Counted from the stretch's first letter, positions 1-5,237 are shown. The stretch: DNA of 5,237 bases from Candidatus Sediminicultor secundus (GCA_002849045.2 NCRO01000188.1:1-5237), one strand, 5' to 3'. Translations and numbers: made by a program. The notes: generated by a model not told the origin, from the letters alone.

Positions 1-35
1 TTTAATTTAAAGATACATCCTATTTTTTCTATGGT

Positions 36-161
36 TTAGCTTTCCATTTTACGAGGTTTTCCTTTGGGACGTCTATCTACAATAATACCTAAAGACTCAA
101 CCATCTGGTTAAGAAACTCCTCAGAACCTATAAGTTTTTCGCTAAAAGGTGCCGAATTATT
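36..161 (-). pseudogene. C-terminal remnant of a REP-associated (Y1/IS200-like) transposase
   Basis: The minus strand reads 41 codons to a TAA at 36-38. The tail has the pattern GSEEF (residues 12-16 of the fragment), a leucine-glycine a few residues on, then RRPKGKPRK just before the stop. This GSxEF...LG...PxGRPRK ending is what I know from the C-terminus of REP-associated tyrosine transposases, the Y1_Tnp family of single-strand HuH nucleases. The whole catalytic domain is absent: the frame meets a stop at 183-185 and no HUH or catalytic tyrosine region is present. The piece is therefore a non-functional relic, probably left by an internal deletion. The family call rests on a short motif. 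Confidence 0.6.
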
Positions 162-174
162 GACCTGACACCCC
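162..174 (-). repeat. GGGGTGTCAGGTC motif abutting the transposase remnant
   Basis: On the minus strand the sequence immediately 5' of the transposase relic is GGGGTGTCAGGTC. Similar GTGTCAGGTC strings occur, from memory, at or near the ends of REP-associated transposase elements in environmental genomes. Here the motif is joined directly to the 3' part of the coding region. That would fit an element end fused to the gene tail by deletion of the middle. The identification has not been checked by search. Confidence 0.3.
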
Positions 175-222
175 TTCTCTATTTATCTAATTTAAAATAT
201 AAATATTATTTATCTAAGAAAA

Positions 223-279
223 TGGGATGTGTCCTTATTTATTTTAAAAATCCTCTATTTTTATCTTTTTTACATCCCA
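223..279. repeat. Inverted repeat TGGGATGT / ACATCCCA, possible weak terminator
   Basis: Perfect 8-base arms lie at 223-230 and 272-279 with a 41-base A+T-rich loop. On the minus strand the second arm is followed by TTTTCTT, so the structure could act as a poor intrinsic terminator downstream of the RDD gene, whose stop is at 358. The long loop argues against efficient termination. The ACATCC core is the same as in the arms flanking the transposase relic, so it may simply be another copy of that transposon-end sequence. A 10-base direct repeat ATTTATCTAA (181-190 and 208-217) lies just to the left. Confidence 0.3.
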
Positions 280-357
280 CAATATCTTCCCACAGCAATT
301 AGTGAAGATTTTTAAGTTCAAAATTCCAGCAGAGAAGATACTTAGGTATTTATTGCT

Positions 358-876
358 CTAAAAATTACTCATAAATCCAGCCCATATAAATAAACAGAAA
401 ATAAATATGGTTATAAATAAAATGATTCTGAAAATGCTTAACCGGTCGTGCATTACGCTGATTCCGCATCTCTCATCCCAGCTGGTTATTCCGTTTCTCT
501 TTAATTTGTTGTAAGCAAATATCATAGTGAAAAATGCGATAAAGGGAATTCCTATCCCCATACCATTTAACCATACCAGGAATCCTCTTCTCATTCCTGT
601 AGCATAAGAACTCTTTTTTCCGAATAGATCGCGTATCTTTATTCCCAGTAGAGATTTTCCGGGAGTAGTGCCGAATGAGAAGAGCATCATGGGCTCGAAG
701 AATATCAGGTAAAATAGTAAGAGTAGTATGCCCCCGACAAGACTGTCTATTCGGATTATTGTGTAACTGAATCCGGGGTAGAATAGGGAAATTATAAATA
801 TATAGATGGGCATTATAAAGGTAATGTCAAATATTCTTGCCCAGTATCTTCTCCAGGGATAGACTTGTGATTGCAT
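358..876 (-). CDS. RDD family integral membrane protein
   Basis: This 172-residue protein has the layout of an RDD domain. It has an N-terminal aromatic/arginine stretch with PWRRYWARIFD (residues 7-17, with R14 and D17 as the RDD-type charged residues in the first helix). It then has the conserved loop GTTPGKSLLGIKI (69-81) after the second helix, and TSWDE (131-135) near the domain end. Hydrophobic segments lie at about 16-35, 46-68, 98-121 and 149-168. The last follows the domain and gives one more helix than the usual three. RDD proteins are small cytoplasmic-membrane proteins of mostly unknown function, some linked to ion transport or salt tolerance, so no substrate can be named. The ATG start is supported by GGAGG eight bases upstream. 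The gene stands alone: relic DNA lies on both sides. Confidence 0.88.
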   Translation of the reverse strand: MQSQVYPWRRYWARIFDITFIMPIYIFIISLFYPGFSYTIIRIDSLVGGILLLLFYLIFFEPMMLFSFGTTPGKSLLGIKIRDLFGKKSSYATGMRRGFLVWLNGMGIGIPFIAFFTMIFAYNKLKRNGITSWDERCGISVMHDRLSIFRIILFITIFIFCLFIWAGFMSNF

Positions 877-884
877 AATAAAAT

Positions 885-889
885 CCTCC
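885..889 (-). promoter_or_regulatory. Ribosome-binding site of the RDD gene
   Basis: The minus strand reads GGAGGATTTTATTATG. A GGAGG Shine-Dalgarno sequence sits eight bases before the ATG, which fixes the start codon at 876. Confidence 0.8.
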
Positions 890-941
890 GCCGGATAAAT
901 TAGTCGTTAGTATAAATAAAGTATGCCAAGGACAGCCCTCT

Positions 942-972
942 ATTATACTTACGTTAGTCAATTGTTAGGCAA
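942..972 (-). promoter_or_regulatory. Candidate sigma-70-type promoter for the RDD gene
   Basis: On the minus strand TTGCCT (967-972) and a perfect TATAAT (942-947) are separated by 19 bases, about 65 bases upstream of the RDD start. The spacing is slightly long. The -35 element overlaps the end of the winged-helix remnant and lies within an inverted repeat that could bind a regulator. The perfect -10 is the main support, and in A+T-rich DNA it could occur by chance. Confidence 0.4.
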
Positions 973-976
973 TTGA
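958..976. repeat. Inverted repeat TCAATTG-TTAGG-CAATTGA
   Basis: Perfect 7-base arms (958-964 and 970-976) flank a 5-base centre, the geometry of a small dimeric-repressor operator. It covers the candidate -35 element of the RDD gene. A further GCAATTG follows at 979-985. The site also overlaps the last codons of a coding remnant, so it may be coincidental. Confidence 0.35.
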
Positions 977-1150
977 TAGCAATTGGTAAGCAACTCCTTT
1001 CCCTGCTTTTCCAATCTTTATAAATACTCCTCTATCCACTATGTTGGTCAACTCAATTGTAGCCATTTGTCTAGATATCTTAGTAATTTCTTGATATTCC
1101 TTATTGGTTATCTTTCCTTTTTCTTTTAGTTTCTCGTCGGTATTCTCTGT
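965..1150 (-). pseudogene. Winged-helix C-terminal remnant, COG2865/Fic-associated type
   Basis: An open minus-strand frame of 61 codons between stops at 1151-1153 and 965-967 encodes a recognisable winged helix. It has KGKITNKEYQEITKISRQMA, then a recognition helix of the type TxELxxIVDRGV, then a wing-like IGKAGKGVAYQL. This matches the pattern G-x-ITNxEYxxLTGxSRxTAxRDLxxLVxKGIL...G-x-GxxxYxL, which I know from C-termini of AlbA_2/ATPase-domain regulators (COG2865) and some Fic proteins. No start codon or ribosome-binding site is apparent and no N-terminal domain precedes it. It is therefore read as the broken tail of a larger transcriptional regulator. Recognition is by motif only. It ends very close to the candidate RDD promoter. 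Confidence 0.55.
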
Positions 1151-1164
1151 TTATTTTTCATTCA

Positions 1165-1446
1165 TTATTTCTCGATAACTTTCCAGTATCCGCCTTTTGC
1201 AGGTCCGATTCTCTTAATGATTCCTTTCTTTTTTAATTTAGCCAGATTCCACTCAACACCCCTTCTGGTAAGACTTGTAACTTCCATAAGTTCATTTTGT
1301 GTTATTTTAGGATTGCTCTTAATTGCTTCAAGTATTTTCTCCACAGTTTTCTCCACAGTTTTTGGCCTTCTGAAAGTTGCTGTGAAGAAATTATCAAATT
1401 CAAATTTAATCGGTGGCAGTCCAGCCTTGCAATGATAGAAAATGTT
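1165..1446 (-). pseudogene. C-terminal fragment of an AlbA_2/ATPase-type (COG2865-like) regulator, winged helix
   Basis: The frame is open for 93 codons before a TAA at 1165-1167. About six codons in, it reads KAGLPPIKFEFDNFFTATFR, closely following the AGLPPPEFEE...FxVTFxR strand motif that precedes the C-terminal helix-turn-helix in COG2865 proteins. A short TVEKTVEK repeat follows. The winged helix comes next, with SNPKITQNELMEVTSLTRRG, the recognition helix VEWNLAKLKKKGIIKR and the wing IGPAKGGYWKVI. The upstream part, which should carry the AlbA_2 and ATPase regions, is missing: a TGA at 1447-1449 closes the frame next to a dispersed repeat. A GTG at 1356 could start a 63-residue winged-helix-only protein, but it lacks a good ribosome-binding site and splits the conserved strand region. 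I therefore call it a truncated gene. Confidence 0.65.
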
Positions 1447-1448
1447 TC

Positions 1449-1488
1449 ACCCTCACCCTAACCCTCTCCCCTCAAAGGACAGGGAAGA
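1449..1488. repeat. Dispersed CCCTCACCCTAACCCTCTCCC-type repeat
   Basis: The segment reads CCCTCACCCTAACCCTCTCC, then CCTCAAAGGACAGGGAAGA. It is markedly more C-rich than its surroundings and forms an imperfect hairpin (CTCTCCC against GGGAAGA). This string, usually closing with GGGAGAGGG, is a familiar extragenic palindromic repeat in many environmental bacterial genomes. Its position directly at the break in the regulator fragment suggests insertion or recombination there. Copy number in this genome cannot be judged from one window. Confidence 0.65.
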
Positions 1489-1587
1489 TAAAAGAATGTT
1501 TTTATAATTATATCACACCGTTATGACTACAGTATGGCAAGAATTAGGAAAATAATTGGAAAAATATGAAAATTTTTGATTTTTTTT

Positions 1588-1626
1588 GTTATCTTTGAAA
1601 AAGATCCATCATATAACGTTTTTTTT
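1588..1626 (+). terminator. Hairpin followed by T8, terminator-like
   Basis: ATCTTT (1591-1596) and AAAGAT (1600-1605) form a 6-base stem with a GAA loop. Alternatively, GTTAT (1588-1592) pairs with ATAAC (1613-1617), directly followed by G and eight T (1619-1626). The second pairing has intrinsic-terminator geometry on the plus strand, but it is almost all A-T and therefore weak. No plus-strand gene lies upstream in the window to be terminated. Confidence 0.3.
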
Positions 1627-1644
1627 ATATTCGACAAAAGGTTG

Positions 1645-1730
1645 GGGAAATCCTGCTTTTTTTAGAGAAAAGTTTTCGGTCGCCGAAAGAGATGGGGTTT
1701 GTTCAACTCGGGGTTTTCTCTGGCCTTCCC
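1645..1730. other. Nested inverted repeats, possible structured RNA or repeat element
   Basis: Three pairings nest correctly. GGGAA (1645-1649) pairs with TTCCC (1726-1730). AGAGAAAA (1664-1671) pairs with TTTTCTCT (1714-1721). TTTCGG (1674-1679) pairs with CCGAAA (1683-1688) around a TCG loop. The segment 1692-1713, with two GGGGTTT copies around GTTCAAC, forms the remaining unpaired branch. The local rise in G+C in otherwise A+T-rich spacer supports a non-random element. It does not match any riboswitch or small RNA consensus that I can recall. It lies upstream of the candidate glycosylase promoter, so it is not an obvious leader of that gene. Confidence 0.35.
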
Positions 1731-1740
1731 TCTTAACTGC

Positions 1741-1770
1741 TTGCTAAAAAGTATAAGAAAATGGTAAAAT
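1741..1770 (+). promoter_or_regulatory. Candidate sigma-70-type promoter for uracil-DNA glycosylase
   Basis: TTGCTA (1741-1746) and TAAAAT (1765-1770), preceded by TGG, are separated by 18 bases. The pair lies about 100 bases upstream of the glycosylase start on the same strand and matches two of the strongest -35 positions and most of the -10. No operator is evident between it and the gene. Confidence 0.5.
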
Positions 1771-1854
1771 TATAAAAATTTAAAGATATTTAACTCTATA
1801 AAATAATTATTAGTAGTTCTTTTCATCAGTGTTTACTTCAATAATTAAAATAAA

Positions 1855-1860
1855 GGGGAG
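1855..1860 (+). promoter_or_regulatory. Ribosome-binding site of uracil-DNA glycosylase
   Basis: GGGGAG ends eight bases before the ATG at 1869 and only five before an in-frame TTG at 1866. The spacing and the codon both favour ATG as the start. Confidence 0.65.
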
Positions 1861-1868
1861 TAAAATTG

Positions 1869-2465
1869 ATGTCTAAAAATATTAATCCACTTACCATAGA
1901 AGAAGTGGCAGAGGAATGTAAAAATTGTGAAAAATGTCCTTTGTATCTTTCTCGCACCAAGGTTGTTCCCGGGGAAGGAAATGCAAAATCCAAGGTAATA
2001 TTTATCGGAGAGGCACCGGGAGAAGAGGAAGACCTCAAAGGTCAACCCTTTATAGGTAAAGCAGGACAACTTTTGACTAAAATTATGCAATCAGTTGATA
2101 TAGAAAGAGAAGATATATTTATTACCAATATGACAAAATGCAGACCTCCGGGAAATCGTAATCCTTCGAAAAGCGAGATAGAAACTTGTTTTTCTTATTT
2201 AGAAACCCAGATTGCCTTAATTAATCCCAGAATTATCGTTACACTGGGTAATGTCCCTACTCAATATCTTTTGGAGACTACTCAAGGAATTACTAAAATT
2301 CGAGGCCAGTGGTTTGATTGGATAGGCGAGATAAAAATATTCCCTATGTTTCATCCCAGCTATTTATTAAGAAACGAAGCAACCTACCCGGGCAGCCCTA
2401 AAGACCTAACCTGGAAGGATATAATAACTCTTAAAAAAGCTATCGATGATTTAGGAAGTAATTAA
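1869..2465 (+). CDS. Family 4 uracil-DNA glycosylase with [4Fe-4S] cluster
   Basis: The 198-residue protein removes uracil, formed by cytosine deamination, from DNA in the first step of base-excision repair in the cytoplasm. Numbered from the ATG, it shows the cluster cysteines C20xxC23 in CEKCPL, then C91 in KCRPPGNRNP and C107, the fourth ligand. The active-site motif is GEAPGEEED (47-55), followed by GQPFIGKAGQLL (58-69). The second catalytic motif is FHPSYLLR (161-168). Length and motif order match the family (about 190-220 residues). C17 is an additional cysteine just before the cluster pair. The start is chosen at ATG 1869 rather than TTG 1866 because of ribosome-binding-site spacing. 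The gene is transcribed alone and converges on the MutL-type gene, with seven bases between the stop codons. Confidence 0.93.
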   Translation: MSKNINPLTIEEVAEECKNCEKCPLYLSRTKVVPGEGNAKSKVIFIGEAPGEEEDLKGQPFIGKAGQLLTKIMQSVDIEREDIFITNMTKCRPPGNRNPSKSEIETCFSYLETQIALINPRIIVTLGNVPTQYLLETTQGITKIRGQWFDWIGEIKIFPMFHPSYLLRNEATYPGSPKDLTWKDIITLKKAIDDLGSN

Positions 2466-2472
2466 TCTCATA

Positions 2473-5237
2473 TTATACTTCTAAAGGTTTGAAATGTTTT
2501 TTCAAAATACGGATAGCTCTTTCGGGGTCAAGTCTACCGTAAAGCCCACCCACAGTGGAGAGAATATAAGAAGCGTCAAGTAATACTTTTTTATTCGGTC
2601 TTAAAATGGTGTACTCCTCAGGGTTAAAAAGTGCACCTTTAGCAATCGTCTTTATGTTTTCCCAAAGATAATCCTTATTTTCCTTACACTTATGGTAAAT
2701 TGTTCCGCCCACTAAAACCAAAGTACAATCTTGGGTAAAGAAATTGATTCCTTCCTGTAAGAAATAGACATCAGTTTCTTTTACATGTCCTACATTATTT
2801 GCTGTAGCTATGGCCAAAGTTTCTTTAGCAAGAATACTTCTTACAAAATTTTCTTCTTCTGTTTCAGGCATTATATGAGGATTATTATGGATCCATTTCA
2901 GGTATTTACTTAATTGCAAATGCCACTTTCCATCTTTTTTCTTAATAAATTGATCAAGATTATCGCCATTTCCTTGAAAATTAGGATATTTTTGATTAAA
3001 ATCGTCGCTAATTTCCTTTTCTATCTTTCCACTTTTAAATTTCTCTAATTCCATTAAATTTTCTGCATTATAAGCTAATCCATATTTACCTTCTACCCTT
3101 CGGTAAGCTAAAGGATAATTAGGAGTTTTCAATATAGTCCGTTTTACTTTTTTCTTGGGATCATCCCAGGGGTAAAGATATAGTGGATTAGAACGCACAT
3201 TAGAGAAAAAGTCAGTAGTGCAACCACCTATATCCAGGGCTACAATATTTCCCAAACCTTCCTCTTTTCCATAACCCCAAGCCAATATATTAATTCCTAA
3301 AAAGGCAGCTCGAGGGGTCGGAATGAATTTAGCACTCATATATTCTTCTACCACATCAAACCCTTTTCCTCGAATAACTACGGTTTGAAATAGTTCTCTA
3401 ATTGCCTCATTTACTACCTCGATATTAAATTTATTTACTTCGGGCATGATATTTCCCGTAGCTCTAACATCAATATTGTGGTTGTAAAAAATATCCAAAA
3501 TATCTTCTGTTACATCTTCATTCCCTGCGTAAATTATTGGTATTCCATATTTGGCATAGGTAGCTAATTTTACAGATTCAGCTAATTTTTTTGCATTATG
3601 TAAAACTGTTTCTGAATCTCCTCCATCGTTAACTCCCCCACTTAAAAGAATAATTTCCGGGCAATCTTTTAAATAAATTTTCCTGGCTTCTTCGGGAGTT
3701 AATTTTCCGCAATAACTATTTAGAAGCTTTGCCCCAGCCGTAAGGGCAGCCAGGTCAGCGGCAAAACCACTTTCTCTGGAAGTAGAAGCGATAGTTACCA
3801 TTTTTAAACCACCCTTCGCACTACTACAGGGCAATTTTACATCAAATTCATCCATTTTCTCCTTCAGAGGATCCCAATTCCCTGCTTTTTTACATTCAGA
3901 AAGACATCCTAATCCATTAGCTAACCCTTCGCGGATATCATTTATGGTGGTTGGAATGTAACGTAAATCAACTTCATCTTTACTGGTATTAAAAATAGCC
4001 ACTTTGGTATAAGTACTTCCAAAATCAACAGCCAGAACTTTTTTATTTTTAAAATCAGTAATGCCCAATTCTTCTCTGAAAGCTTGAGTAGAATCTTCTT
4101 CGATAACATCTTTTGAATCTGCTAATACTGACCAATCATCTGACTGACTGATGTTTTTATCAAAATACCAGGGGAATTTATTCCTTACTATATCAACTCG
4201 CTCAAATTCATCTTTGACTTCTTTTCCACAGAATGTATTAATTCTGCAACACCCATCTACTATTTTAGTTCTACACATACCGGTTAATTCATAACGCTTA
4301 TCAATTACCGTAACCTGGGGCGCCTGGAATAATCCTACCTGTAAAGCCAAATCCAGATTATCAGCACTAATCATATTACATTCACCGGAAGGATAATTTT
4401 TTCCATCGATAAGGTCTAATAACATAGTTTCATAATTCATTTCTTGCTCTTCAGTCTTTTCTCTTTTCGCAGATACTTCTTTCGAAACAGTATGCTTAGA
4501 GAAATTCTCAAAAGTTACTTTGCCTTCATATCCTCCCATTAAAGCTAAGTGAAAAATATTATACATTGCACCTTTTTTTAATTCTTCTTTGCGGGAAGCT
4601 ACTTTAGGAATATTCCAAATATCGGGAAGAGGCGCTCTATCATATTCTCTAAATGACTGTTTGGTAATATCACAGCTGGCAACAATATCTTCCGGTTTTG
4701 CATCATGGTGTGCCTCACAATAACTAACTACATGCACAATATCCGGTTCCATAAACATCTGCCAATAGGTAGTCATAGCAAGATGGCTTTTAGCTTCATC
4801 CAAATTCGGTGGAAAACTGGTTAATCCTCCTCTGGTCTCTTTGATGATATTATAATCAAAATGTCTGGTCAAAGGTTCGATTATCTCAAATGCGGCTTTC
4901 ATTTTAGCTAAATCGTTTAAAGGATCTATTTCCGGCGGTAAGTCAAACATTAATTGCATAACATAATTTTTTAAACCCGTCTTTAAAGCAACTATTCCGC
5001 ATAGAATATGGTCAGTTACATACATATCATCTGAACATCTGCGCAGTTGCCATTGATGAGGATCGTTTATTTCTAAAGGCTTATCAATTGACGCCCACCA
5101 GCGCATAGTATTGAAATGTTCATTTATCCCATCCAAAATAGAAAGAGGCCCTCTACCGTCTAAACGATTGTAAAAGAAGATGGGAACTGCGGGAAAAGGC
5201 ATATGTAAGGTATCTTCAAAAATTTTTGCCGCTTCAA
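2473..5237 (-). CDS. MutL/GlmL-type reactivase fused to a mutase-like N-terminal region (5' partial)
   Basis: Numbered from the ATG at 5202, residues 386-909 form a MutL/GlmL (PF13941-type) ASKHA ATPase. Phosphate 1 motif is VLAVDFGSTYTKVAIF (389-404), then SSAKGGLKM (460-468) and LLSGGVNDGGDSE (519-531). AGN (559-561), NIMPEVN (584-590) and TPRAAFLG (629-636) follow, then the phosphate 2 motif ALDIGGCTTDFF (655-666) and VLVGGT (829-834). Such proteins reactivate adenosylcobalamin mutases; this is not mismatch-repair MutL. Residues 1-385 are an extra region with KPLEINDPHQWQLRR (41-55), KETRGGLTSFPP (121-132), HVVSYCEAHHDAKPEDI (157-173) and a cysteine cluster (310-325). In motif order it recalls the glutamate mutase E barrel, so a catalytic-chaperone fusion is inferred. 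ATG 5202 lacks a ribosome-binding site, and 11 more codons upstream stay open to the edge, so the true start lies outside. No B12-binding DxHxxG motif is visible. Confidence 0.85.
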   Translation of the reverse strand, partial: EAAKIFEDTLHMPFPAVPIFFYNRLDGRGPLSILDGINEHFNTMRWWASIDKPLEINDPHQWQLRRCSDDMYVTDHILCGIVALKTGLKNYVMQLMFDLPPEIDPLNDLAKMKAAFEIIEPLTRHFDYNIIKETRGGLTSFPPNLDEAKSHLAMTTYWQMFMEPDIVHVVSYCEAHHDAKPEDIVASCDITKQSFREYDRAPLPDIWNIPKVASRKEELKKGAMYNIFHLALMGGYEGKVTFENFSKHTVSKEVSAKREKTEEQEMNYETMLLDLIDGKNYPSGECNMISADNLDLALQVGLFQAPQVTVIDKRYELTGMCRTKIVDGCCRINTFCGKEVKDEFERVDIVRNKFPWYFDKNISQSDDWSVLADSKDVIEEDSTQAFREELGITDFKNKKVLAVDFGSTYTKVAIFNTSKDEVDLRYIPTTINDIREGLANGLGCLSECKKAGNWDPLKEKMDEFDVKLPCSSAKGGLKMVTIASTSRESGFAADLAALTAGAKLLNSYCGKLTPEEARKIYLKDCPEIILLSGGVNDGGDSETVLHNAKKLAESVKLATYAKYGIPIIYAGNEDVTEDILDIFYNHNIDVRATGNIMPEVNKFNIEVVNEAIRELFQTVVIRGKGFDVVEEYMSAKFIPTPRAAFLGINILAWGYGKEEGLGNIVALDIGGCTTDFFSNVRSNPLYLYPWDDPKKKVKRTILKTPNYPLAYRRVEGKYGLAYNAENLMELEKFKSGKIEKEISDDFNQKYPNFQGNGDNLDQFIKKKDGKWHLQLSKYLKWIHNNPHIMPETEEENFVRSILAKETLAIATANNVGHVKETDVYFLQEGINFFTQDCTLVLVGGTIYHKCKENKDYLWENIKTIAKGALFNPEEYTILRPNKKVLLDASYILSTVGGLYGRLDPERAIRILKKHFKPLEV

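Larger units (their letters stand above)
9..238. repeat. Imperfect inverted repeats bounding a small degenerate insertion
   Basis: The left segment (about 10-28) contains AAGATACATCCTATTTT. The reverse complement of the right segment (about 219-237) reads AAGGACACATCCCATTTT. They agree at most positions, with one gap and a few transitions, and they flank the transposase C-terminal remnant at 36-161. Together they could be the edges of a roughly 230-base deletion derivative of a transposon. Classical IS200/IS605 elements lack terminal inverted repeats, so the pair could instead be subterminal hairpin sequence or chance in A+T-rich DNA. Confidence 0.3.
1450..1868. other. Gene-free stretch between regulator remnant and uracil-DNA glycosylase
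   Basis: No convincing protein-coding frame was found on either strand. The left half is strongly A+T-rich with runs of T. The centre (about 1640-1735) is richer in G+C and shows nested inverted repeats. The right end carries the promoter and leader of the uracil-DNA glycosylase gene. The length and mixed composition fit accumulated non-coding or relic DNA. Confidence 0.6.

Noticed and set aside
181..217. CRISPR-like direct repeat ATTTATCTAA
   Set aside because: There are only two 10-base A+T-rich copies 27 bases apart, with no array, longer repeat or cas gene.
1165..1356. Intact 63-residue stand-alone winged-helix regulator starting at GTG 1356
   Set aside because: The conserved AGLPP...FTATFR segment continues in frame upstream of the GTG, and no ribosome-binding site is present. 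A truncated larger protein is the better reading.
1217..1435. Plus-strand open frame of 72 codons
   Set aside because: It lies opposite the winged-helix regulator fragment, whose protein motifs are clear on the minus strand. The plus-strand translation shows no recognisable features.
1645..1730. tRNA or known riboswitch
   Set aside because: GGTTTGTTCAACTC faintly resembles a T arm, but no acceptor stem, anticodon arm or CCA-proximal pairing fits. No riboswitch consensus I know matches.
1838..2090. Two minus-strand open frames over the start of the glycosylase gene
   Set aside because: They are antisense to well-conserved uracil-DNA glycosylase motifs and have no ribosome-binding site or domain of their own.
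2473..5237. DNA mismatch-repair MutL
   Set aside because: The shared name is misleading. There is no GHKL ATPase motif set; the motifs are those of the ASKHA-fold MutL/GlmL family.

Overview
The window is an A+T-rich piece of bacterial DNA. It looks like an anaerobe's genome: it encodes a [4Fe-4S] family 4 uracil-DNA glycosylase and a MutL/GlmL-type reactivase linked to adenosylcobalamin-dependent carbon-skeleton mutases, a chemistry typical of fermentative anaerobes. No marker fixes the phylum. A low-GC clostridium-like or uncultivated anaerobic lineage would fit, but this is only an impression.

Layout. Positions 1-280 hold a decayed insertion: the last 41 codons of a REP-associated (Y1/IS200-like) transposase on the minus strand, with imperfect inverted repeats around it. 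A complete small RDD-family membrane protein follows (358-876, minus), with a good ribosome-binding site and a possible promoter. Positions 965-1446 carry two adjacent winged-helix remnants on the minus strand. Both look like the C-terminal ends of AlbA/ATPase-type (COG2865-like) regulators whose main bodies are missing. The break lies beside a CCCTCACCC-type dispersed repeat (1449-1488). About 400 bases without a gene (1450-1868) contain hairpins, a possible structured RNA and a sigma-70-like promoter for the next gene.

The right half holds two substantial genes facing each other. Family 4 uracil-DNA glycosylase (1869-2465, plus) ends seven bases from the stop codon of a very large minus-strand gene (2473 to beyond 5237). 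That gene has a C-terminal MutL/GlmL ASKHA-ATPase half of about 520 residues, the reactivase type for B12-dependent mutases. Its N-terminal half of about 385 visible residues resembles, in motif order, the catalytic barrel of a B12-dependent mutase such as glutamate mutase subunit E. The reading frame stays open through the right edge, so the real N-terminus is outside the window.

The genes do not form one pathway. The uracil-DNA glycosylase is base-excision repair, the RDD protein is an isolated membrane protein, and the left third is a graveyard of mobile and regulatory fragments. The most interesting item is the apparent fusion of a mutase-like catalytic region with its own reactivating chaperone.
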